A DNA stretch of 13,317 bases from assembly GCA_002381765.1 (NCBI GenBank), contig DFXX01000040.1:1-13317 (forward strand), in the 5' to 3' direction. Made by a program: the position numbers and the translations under genes. Positions 8,190 to 13,317 of this stretch are shown piece after piece. Within the stretch, counting starts at the first letter, position 1, and every line of letters begins with the position of its first letter. Below the pieces are notes generated by a model. It saw only the letters and a list, made by a program, of their open reading frames with translations. It had not been told where the DNA came from and searched no databases. Source of the DNA: Bacteriovoracaceae bacterium UBA4097 (GTDB lineage: Bacteria > Bdellovibrionota > Bacteriovoracia > Bacteriovoracales > Bacteriovoracaceae).

Positions 8190-8228
8190 AAGGTCAACCT
8201 TTGACAATATTTATATTCGCTTAGCTTC

Positions 8229-8256
8229 ATTATCACGTAAAACTCACAGTTAATAA
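8229..8256 (-). promoter_or_regulatory. Possible promoter of the barrel-lipoprotein unit
   Basis: On the minus strand TTATTA, a 16-nt spacer and GATAAT (5 of 6 matches to the -10 consensus) lie so that transcription would begin about 30 nt before the GTG start at 8189. The -35 hexamer is only a fair match. The position is reasonable because no other gene precedes this unit on the strand. Confidence 0.35.
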
Positions 8257-8267
8257 TGATGCATCAT
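8256..8267. promoter_or_regulatory. 12-bp perfect palindrome, candidate operator
   Basis: ATGATGCATCAT is a perfect 12-bp inverted repeat without spacer, located between the divergent barrel and protease genes. It abuts the candidate -35 box of the barrel promoter, a position used by dimeric regulators. A palindrome of this length in a 244-nt AT-rich spacer could also be chance, and no second copy is seen in the spacer. Confidence 0.35.
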
Positions 8268-8345
8268 ATCAAGGCAATAGTTTCATGCGGTGAATCTTGT
8301 AACCTTTACATGCACTGTCAAAAACCAGGGCTTTGACGCAAGCCA

Positions 8346-8375
8346 TTCAAATGACAGATGTTTTTATTTGATAAT
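8346..8375 (+). promoter_or_regulatory. Possible promoter of the protease gene
   Basis: TTCAAA, an 18-nt spacer and GATAAT lie about 60 nt before the protease start. An alternative pairing just downstream is TTGATA (8368-8373), an 18-nt spacer and TAGATT (8392-8397). Neither is strong and I cannot choose between them. The rest of the 8190-8433 spacer holds no convincing small gene. Confidence 0.3.
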
Positions 8376-8433
8376 GGGAGCTCTTTTAGGCTAGATTCGG
8401 GGCGAAGTTTCCACCAATGAGAAGGATAGAGGA

Positions 8434-9780
8434 ATGATGAAGATAACTACTGGAATTTTAATGGGTTTATTGATCCTCGGAACTACTGCCCATGCAGCTC
8501 ATGAGCGCTATCATCCCAATCACCTTTTTATCAAAATGAAAGAAGGTAAAGGTTTAGTTAAGTCTCCTCTTATTACTAGCTCCCGTGAAATTATCGACGG
8601 TCTTTATTTAGTTAACACCCCAAATGCTGACACTCTATCCCAAACCTTAAACAGTAACGCTATCGAGTACGTGGAAAAAGATTACTATGCGGGTAAGAAG
8701 TCAATGCCGAAGCTTGAAGCCTTTGATCCTATCGAGCTTCAGATTAAAAGCATAACGAATCTGGATTTTCTAAATTTCAATGACCGTTATGTGAATAAGC
8801 TTTGGGCCTTTAATGGTGAATTTGGGATGGACGTTTTTAAGGCCTACGCCTCTCTTCCCAACTGGGCCCCTGAAGAAATTATTGTTGCCGTTGTTGATAC
8901 CGGCGTTGACCATAATCATGAAGATCTTAAAGATGTTATGTGGATCAACCCAGGAGAAATTCCAGGGGACGGAATTGATAATGACAATAATGGATACATC
9001 GATGATATCCATGGAATTAATACAATAGATAGAGACCAAAATGGCCGTGCTTCTTCAAATACCATGGCCTCTCACTGGCACGGAACCCACGTATCAGGGA
9101 CTATCGCTGCTACTCAAAATAATGGAGTGGGAATTGCAGGTGTTGCCAACAATGTGAAAATCATGGCCCTCAGAACTGTTCCTGATAACTCTGATGAGCT
9201 TGATTCAAACGTTGTTGAAAGCTTTAAGTATGCCGCTAAAAATGGAGCAAAGATCATTAACTGCTCATTCGGAAAATCGAAGAATGAAGGTGGAATGGTT
9301 GTTCGTGATGTTATCAATGAAATTGGCAAGAAGTATGGAGTCCTTGTTGTGGTCTCTTCAGGCAACGATTCTTGGGGTCCATTTAACTGGCAAGACAACG
9401 ACACTAACTTGAAATACCCGGCCTCATTTGATAGCCCTAATATGCTGGTTATCGCATCTAGTACTAGTGCAGGTAAACTTTCAAACTTCTCCAACATCGG
9501 GAAACTAACTGTAGATGTAGCAGCACCAGGATCAAACATCTATTCCACAATCAATGGGAATGGATATTCTTCTGCATCGGGAACTTCTATGGCAGCACCA
9601 AATGCATCAGGAGTTGCAGCGATGGTATTAGGTTACTATCCTCAATTAAGTGTGGATGGTCTTAAAGAGGCTATCACATCAAGTGTTGTAAAATCGGCAG
9701 AATTTAGTGATAAAATGACCTCTGGTGGTCGGATCAATTTGAAGGCCGCTTTGAAGAAAGCAAAACATTTAGAAAAATGA
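8434..9780 (+). CDS. Secreted subtilisin-like (S8) serine protease
   Basis: A 448-aa protease precursor. A Sec signal peptide (MMKITTGILMGLLILGTTAHA) is followed by a short propeptide-like segment (about residues 26-85) containing HPNHLFIKMKEG and IEYVEKDY, like the inhibitory prodomain of many subtilases. The catalytic triad is Asp155 in VVDTGVDH, His216 in WHGTHVSGT and Ser385 in GTSMAAPNASG. The oxyanion-hole Asn is Asn311 in SSGND. Between Asp and His lies an insertion, GDGIDNDNNGYIDDIHG (178-194), whose spaced Asp/Asn residues look like a calcium-binding loop of the kind seen in thermitase-like enzymes. No C-terminal anchor or autotransporter domain is visible, so the enzyme is likely periplasmic or released. 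An AAGGA 7 nt before ATG 8434 supports this start. The gene is monocistronic, bounded by a divergent gene upstream and a terminator downstream. The substrate is unknown; digestion of external protein is plausible. Confidence 0.95.
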   Translation: MMKITTGILMGLLILGTTAHAAHERYHPNHLFIKMKEGKGLVKSPLITSSREIIDGLYLVNTPNADTLSQTLNSNAIEYVEKDYYAGKKSMPKLEAFDPIELQIKSITNLDFLNFNDRYVNKLWAFNGEFGMDVFKAYASLPNWAPEEIIVAVVDTGVDHNHEDLKDVMWINPGEIPGDGIDNDNNGYIDDIHGINTIDRDQNGRASSNTMASHWHGTHVSGTIAATQNNGVGIAGVANNVKIMALRTVPDNSDELDSNVVESFKYAAKNGAKIINCSFGKSKNEGGMVVRDVINEIGKKYGVLVVVSSGNDSWGPFNWQDNDTNLKYPASFDSPNMLVIASSTSAGKLSNFSNIGKLTVDVAAPGSNIYSTINGNGYSSASGTSMAAPNASGVAAMVLGYYPQLSVDGLKEAITSSVVKSAEFSDKMTSGGRINLKAALKKAKHLEK

Positions 9781-9784
9781 TATT

Positions 9785-9810
9785 AAGGGAGCTTATGCTC
9801 CCTTTTTTTT
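9785..9810 (+). terminator. Rho-independent terminator of the protease gene, overlapping the ybeY 3' end
   Basis: AAGGGAGC / GCTCCCTT form a perfect 8-bp stem with a TTAT loop, followed on the plus strand by an uninterrupted run of T. It begins 4 nt after the protease stop. The same bases encode the last residues (...KKGA) and TAA of ybeY on the opposite strand. On that strand the hairpin is followed by AATATCATTTTT, a poor U-tract, so it may end ybeY transcripts only weakly. Confidence 0.85.
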
Positions 9811-10338
9811 GGTCTCTGAAAATATTTTAAGTGCCCGTTCTTCCCACTTCTGCATAATCTTCTCTTCTTTCTCAGAAAGCTCATGATCAAAACCCAATAA
9901 ATGCAAGATTCCATGAAAGTAGAGATGAATAAATTCATCCCAGTAACTTATGGAAAATTTTTTGGCCTGCCGTTTTGTCTGTTCATGACAAATAGCCAGA
10001 TCTCCTAGAAACATTTCTCCCCCAACCACATAATCCTTGATGCTGCCAGTTCTCAATCCTTCAGCAGACGGGAAAGAAAGAACGTCAGTCACCTTATCCT
10101 TTCCTCTAAACTCCCTATTTAATCCTTTTATCCGGCTGTCGCCACAAATCAGAAGGGAAACCCTTACAGTAGAGAGTTTGACTCCTTTAAGCGGGATAAC
10201 TTTTTCACTAATAAGTTTCTCTACCACCCGGGAGGAATGTTTCAACCATAGCTCAAGCTTTTTTTTCTCCAGGGAGCTTAATTTAACAGTAGATCGATAG
10301 TCTATTTCAAGGGAGGGGTGTTTCTTCATGCTGGCCAT
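9793..10338 (-). CDS. ybeY: YbeY endoribonuclease (16S rRNA maturation factor)
   Basis: YbeY is a metal-dependent single-strand endoribonuclease acting in 16S rRNA 3' maturation and late 70S quality control. The zinc-binding signature HGILHLLGFDH gives His142, His146 and His152 in the 181-aa protein. The conserved upstream block FRGKDKVTDVLSFP (77-90), followed by GEMFLGDLAIC (107-117), is also typical. The open frame extends upstream to 10473, but ATG 10338 is preferred. It has AAAGG 5 nt upstream and gives a usual-length protein, whereas longer versions would overlap the divergent mazG gene and add sequence unlike the family. Its last codons form half of the convergent terminator hairpin. 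The usual neighbours of ybeY (phoH, a CBS-domain gene, lnt) are absent here. Confidence 0.93.
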   Translation of the reverse strand: MASMKKHPSLEIDYRSTVKLSSLEKKKLELWLKHSSRVVEKLISEKVIPLKGVKLSTVRVSLLICGDSRIKGLNREFRGKDKVTDVLSFPSAEGLRTGSIKDYVVGGEMFLGDLAICHEQTKRQAKKFSISYWDEFIHLYFHGILHLLGFDHELSEKEEKIMQKWEERALKIFSETKKKGA

Positions 10339-10380
10339 GTTAACCTTTATGAGAAAAGTTCGCAATAGACAGGAGACTTG
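10339..10380. other. Compact divergent ybeY-mazG intergenic region
   Basis: Only 42 nt separate the two divergent start codons. They hold both ribosome-binding sites: AAAGG on the minus strand 5 nt from the ybeY ATG, and AGGAG on the plus strand (10371-10375) 5 nt from the mazG ATG. There is no room for two complete non-overlapping promoters and I see no strong one. The promoters must lie partly inside the opposite gene or overlap each other. Confidence 0.6.
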
Positions 10381-11169
10381 ATGAAATACCCTGAAGTAGA
10401 AAGAAGTATTGAGATCATACAAAAGCTTCATCACCCAACTGAGGGCTGTCCTTGGGATCTGGAACAAACCCATGATTCCTTACTGCAATATCTAATGGAA
10501 GAAGCCTATGAGTTTATGGAAGCTTGTGAACTTGAGGATCCTAAGCTTATGCAAGAAGAGCTGGGAGATGTCTTACTTCAAGTCCTTCACCATTCAACGC
10601 TGGCCCAGAAGGCTGGAAAATTTTCTCTGGAAGATGTCGCAAAAACACTTTCGGATAAAATGGTCAGACGTCATCCCCATGTTTTTGGTGTTGGTGAAAA
10701 AAAATTAAGTCCTGATCAAGTGGTTCAAAAATGGCAGGAGATAAAAAAATCTGAAAAGAAGAGCGAAAAAAAGTACTCTATCGAAAAGAAGCTTTTGCAT
10801 GCCCCTGCTTTAGAGGCAGCCTATAAGATAGGAAAAAAATCTACTGAAGTTAATTTTGACTGGGAAGATCATCTACAAGTCATGGGTAAGGTTGAAGAGG
10901 AATGGCAAGAAGTTAAAGAAGAGCTCCCTCCTGGCGGAAAGTTTAATCAGGAAAGAGTTAAAGAGGAAATTGGAGACCTTCTTTTCAGCATCGCCCAGTT
11001 GGCCCGCCATGTTGGTCTTAATCCAGAACAGTGTTTAAGAGACGCAAACAAGAAATTCCTGGGGCGCTTCCATAAAGTAGAAGATCTTGTTCTTCAAAGC
11101 GGTAAAACGATGAAAGAGACCTCTCAACAGGAACTTGAGAAGCTTTGGGTAAAGGTGAAAAAATCATAA
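10381..11169 (+). CDS. mazG: MazG nucleoside triphosphate pyrophosphohydrolase
   Basis: Hydrolyses (d)NTPs to monophosphate and pyrophosphate. The family is linked to nucleotide-pool clean-up and, in E. coli, to ppGpp levels through MazEF. The 262-aa protein has two all-alpha MazG domains, as in the E. coli enzyme of about the same length. The first has CPWDLEQTHDSLLQYLMEEA (23-42), then EELGDVLLQV (59-68) and KMVRRHPHVFG (93-103). The second has VEEEWQEVKEEL (171-182) and EEIGDLLFSIAQLARH (195-210). The metal-binding ExxE...EExGD pattern is kept in the first domain. The Lys/Glu-rich linker near 121-138 is low complexity. ATG 10381 is chosen because AGGAG lies 5 nt upstream; an adjoining TTG at 10378 would be too close. 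The stop overlaps the coaE start. Confidence 0.95.
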   Translation: MKYPEVERSIEIIQKLHHPTEGCPWDLEQTHDSLLQYLMEEAYEFMEACELEDPKLMQEELGDVLLQVLHHSTLAQKAGKFSLEDVAKTLSDKMVRRHPHVFGVGEKKLSPDQVVQKWQEIKKSEKKSEKKYSIEKKLLHAPALEAAYKIGKKSTEVNFDWEDHLQVMGKVEEEWQEVKEELPPGGKFNQERVKEEIGDLLFSIAQLARHVGLNPEQCLRDANKKFLGRFHKVEDLVLQSGKTMKETSQQELEKLWVKVKKS

Positions 11170-11807
11170 TGAAATTAAAAGATAACTACAAACGACTTAA
11201 TTCCCAGAGCAGACTTCATGGTCTAAGTATACCTGTCATTGGTTTAACCGGAGGTATAGCCACTGGGAAATCCACGGTTGCAAAATTCTTAAGAAGAAAA
11301 GGTCTTCCTATATTGGATGCTGATGAGTTGGTGAAGAATATCTATGCAAAAGATGAGACGAAGAATTTTATAAAGCAGAAATTCTCAATGGCAATTCAAC
11401 AAGATAGTATACATTTTCCGACTTTGAGAGAAATCTTCTTCAATGATGGGAAAGCCAAAGAGGAAATAGAGAGTTTTATCTATCAAAGACTCCCTCAAGC
11501 TTTCTTAGAAGTTCTGGTAAAATTAGGAAATCCCGATTTTATTATCTATGATGTTCCCTTACTTTTTGAGAAAAAGCTTAATTCATTAGTTGATTTATCC
11601 GTTGTTGTTTATGCTCCTCGAAATATTCAAAGAATTAGGCTTATGAAGAGAGACGGAATTTCAGAAGAGATGGCCAAAAAAATTCTAAACCATCAAGAAG
11701 ATATTGAAGATAAAAAATTAAAAGCTGACTTCATCATTGATAACTCTTTGAGCGAAGCGGAACTGAATGAAGAAATTAACCAGTTCCTAAGTAAATTTTT
11801 TGATTAA
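11169..11807 (+). CDS. coaE: Dephospho-CoA kinase
   Basis: Catalyses the last step of coenzyme A synthesis, phosphorylating the ribose 3'-hydroxyl of dephospho-CoA with ATP. The P-loop is GLTGGIATGKST (residues 25-36). The substrate-site motif LPILDADELV (46-55) and DVPLLFE (128-134) are characteristic. RDGISEEMAKKILNHQ (161-176) matches the lid/nucleotide region, followed by ADFIIDNS (186-193). The start is taken as ATG 11169, giving 212 aa: its A is the last base of the mazG TAA (TAATG), fitting coupled re-initiation. A TTG at 11145 in the same frame would lie deeper in mazG. Even so, about 20 residues precede the usual CoaE N-terminus. The nearest SD-like AAGG is 13 nt from the ATG, further than usual. 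The stop abuts the stop of the convergent gene. Confidence 0.95.
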   Translation: MKLKDNYKRLNSQSRLHGLSIPVIGLTGGIATGKSTVAKFLRRKGLPILDADELVKNIYAKDETKNFIKQKFSMAIQQDSIHFPTLREIFFNDGKAKEEIESFIYQRLPQAFLEVLVKLGNPDFIIYDVPLLFEKKLNSLVDLSVVVYAPRNIQRIRLMKRDGISEEMAKKILNHQEDIEDKKLKADFIIDNSLSEAELNEEINQFLSKFFD

Positions 11808-11811
11808 TTAA
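11804..11811. other. Palindrome carrying both stop codons of convergent coaE and the secreted-protein gene
   Basis: TTAATTAA is a perfect palindrome that contains the TAA of coaE (11805-11807, plus) and the TAA of the convergent gene (11808-11810, minus), with no base between them. I see no GC-rich hairpin with a U-tract on either side, so neither gene has an obvious intrinsic terminator here. Confidence 0.8.
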
Positions 11812-13304
11812 CGAGAAAAGGGACTTTTGTAAGTTCTGGAATTGATCGGCATACATCTGCCTTTAGCAGGCTGATATAGCTCCCCATTGGTAAACCAGCC
11901 CTCTTTTTGAACCTCTACACAAGTCAGACCTTCATCACATACGTATTCAAACATGCCCCCTGAAACTCGTTTTCCATTTTTCATAACCGTACAGTTTTGT
12001 CCTTCTAGGCCTCTCAAGGCACAAAGGTGAAACATTTGATCCTGAGATTCTACGCAGCGTGGGTAAGTATTCAACTTAACCATCGCAAGTACTTCATTAT
12101 TATACCAATTGAAGCAATGACTATCTCTGGCACACTTCGTGTCCGGATGAGTATAGCGCAGGCTATCTAGAGAACTCTTCATCATGACGTTTAAAGAATC
12201 GGCTACAGTGATAGAACTATCGATACGTGCATTCAAGAAGTTTCTATGACAAATTTCTGATAAGAAATTCAAACTTACAGTTTGATTGGCCACCGTTTCT
12301 GGAACAAGAATTCTACGAGAAGAAAGAGTGACTGAGTTTTTGTAGGTTTTAGAGACATTTCCTTCTGATCCAATTCCGGCAACCTTAAAGCCTCCACCGC
12401 CCGAATATTCTGTTTCAAACTCAAGTGAAGCGTCACAGAAGAAAGCGAGAAAGCGTCGCTCTTTATTTTTCTTAAAGAAATCAAACTGCCCATTGGGCAA
12501 AACTGCTGGCGATAGACCCTCGGCCATTACAGTAGCAAAAGTATTATATTTACGTTTGAAAGTGATCCGAGGTCCGGCCTCTAAAGAGACACCTAAAAAT
12601 TCGATTTTAACCTGAAGACTAATTCTTGCTGCATTTTCTGACATTTCAGCTGATTTGATAGAAGAGTTCGCAGTGGATACCCATCTGGTGCTTTGACTAT
12701 CGGAAACTAAAGCATCTACTAGTTCTTGCTTGGAGCTATACTCCAATTGTGGAAGACCACTTTCTAAAATTCCATTTAAGTTAAAAGCTGAACCATTTTG
12801 TATGCCAACAGCATCAGGACTAGTGAGATAGGCCGATCTTTCTTCAACCGACTTCTGAAGAATTTCTTCAATCCTATCAAGTTTAATTTCCTGAGAAAAT
12901 GAACCTCCCGACACGATCTGAGTCAGAGCTTCATAAGCTAAAGTCTCTAGTTCCTGTCTAAACTCGGGAGCAGCAAGAGCAAGATCTTTCTGAATAGCAT
13001 TTCTAATTTCATTAGAAGCAGTTACTGAGTCGTTGCTTTTTCCTAGTTCAGCTTCATAAGCAAGTGAGATTTGGTTTTTGATTTTCTCTGCGAGAAGATT
13101 GGCTTCTTTCTGAGCTCTTTCTTCAAAGGAGAGACCTGCTCTTTCGTAATTCAACTCACGTCTGTAGGCCTCAATACTCACTGAAGGAGCAACAGGACCG
13201 ATACTTTCTATGAAGTTTACTCGGTTCTCTTTCTCTTTAATACTTACCCCAGCGGATGCCGAAAGGCAGAAGATTAAAGATAAAATGGCCAACTTAGAAT
13301 TCAT
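11808..13304 (-). CDS. Secreted cysteine-rich protein, function unknown
   Basis: I do not recognise this 498-aa protein. A Sec signal peptide, MNSKLAILSLIFCLSASA, has likely SPI cleavage after ASA (residue 18); there is no lipobox. Residues about 40-160 look helical and charged, including EERAQKEANLLAEKIKNQ. Residues about 225-345 look beta-rich, with a Gly-rich turn (SGGGGF, 301-306). The last 110 residues hold eight cysteines (391, 397, 417, 428, 438, 456, 462, 484), and Cys290 and Cys352 bring the mature total to ten, which suggests a disulfide-stabilised C-terminal domain. ATG 13304 has AGGGG 5 nt upstream (13310-13314). Its promoter is outside the window. Two-domain architecture and export suggest a periplasmic or surface binding protein, but nothing shows a ligand or enzyme activity. 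Confidence 0.82.
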   Translation of the reverse strand: MNSKLAILSLIFCLSASAGVSIKEKENRVNFIESIGPVAPSVSIEAYRRELNYERAGLSFEERAQKEANLLAEKIKNQISLAYEAELGKSNDSVTASNEIRNAIQKDLALAAPEFRQELETLAYEALTQIVSGGSFSQEIKLDRIEEILQKSVEERSAYLTSPDAVGIQNGSAFNLNGILESGLPQLEYSSKQELVDALVSDSQSTRWVSTANSSIKSAEMSENAARISLQVKIEFLGVSLEAGPRITFKRKYNTFATVMAEGLSPAVLPNGQFDFFKKNKERRFLAFFCDASLEFETEYSGGGGFKVAGIGSEGNVSKTYKNSVTLSSRRILVPETVANQTVSLNFLSEICHRNFLNARIDSSITVADSLNVMMKSSLDSLRYTHPDTKCARDSHCFNWYNNEVLAMVKLNTYPRCVESQDQMFHLCALRGLEGQNCTVMKNGKRVSGGMFEYVCDEGLTCVEVQKEGWFTNGELYQPAKGRCMPINSRTYKSPFSR

Positions 13305-13317
13305 AAAAACCCCTGAA

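Noticed and set aside
9114..9539. 141-aa open frame on the minus strand
   Set aside because: It lies entirely antisense to the active-site region of the subtilase, has no supporting context and looks like a shadow of the coding frame.
1..13317. tRNA or rRNA genes, CRISPR arrays, insertion sequences, phage or toxin-antitoxin genes
   Set aside because: No repeat-spacer array, transposase, integrase or cloverleaf-like element was seen on either strand; almost all sequence is accounted for by the listed genes. MazG alone does not indicate a MazEF module, as no toxin or antitoxin gene adjoins it.

Overview
The window reads as a chromosomal stretch from a Gram-negative bacterium of moderate GC content. 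It has Shine-Dalgarno-led genes, a Lol lipoprotein-sorting ABC transporter, an outer-membrane barrel-like protein, an SPII lipoprotein and a secreted subtilase. The base composition and gene style, with housekeeping genes interleaved with large secreted or envelope proteins of no recognised family, resemble Bdellovibrionota (Bacteriovorax-like predatory bacteria). That assignment is an inference from impression; no rRNA or tRNA gene is present to test it. I see no mobile element, CRISPR array, prophage or tRNA.

Left part (1-4442, minus strand): a tightly packed operon read in the order prfB - lysS - lolC/E-like permease - lolD-like ATPase, the last running off the window. Spacings are 7 nt, 8 nt and a 4-nt ATGA overlap. 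prfB carries the classical autoregulatory +1 frameshift site (SD-like GGAGG, then CTT TGA C). Its true start therefore lies at 4442, about 200 bases before the start of the uninterrupted downstream frame.

Centre (4502-8267, minus strand): a two-gene unit made of an outer-membrane beta-barrel-like protein (GTG start, Sec signal) followed 22 nt later by a 766-aa lipoprotein. The lipoprotein has one good EF-hand-type loop and several degenerate relatives. The unit ends in a UUCG-loop terminator just upstream of prfB. I recognise neither protein, and this pair is the least explained part of the window.

Right part (8268-13317): a divergently transcribed secreted S8 (subtilisin-like) protease (+). 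It ends in a hairpin terminator shared with the 3' end of convergent ybeY (-). ybeY is divergent, across only 42 nt, from mazG-coaE (+), which overlap by one base (TAATG). coaE then meets head-on, with no spacer, a secreted cysteine-rich 498-aa protein of unknown function (-).

Functionally the window mixes translation (RF2, LysRS, YbeY rRNA processing), nucleotide and cofactor housekeeping (MazG, CoaE), lipoprotein sorting (LolCD-type) and four exported proteins. One of the exported proteins, the Gly(+2) lipoprotein, is a plausible client of the neighbouring Lol machinery.
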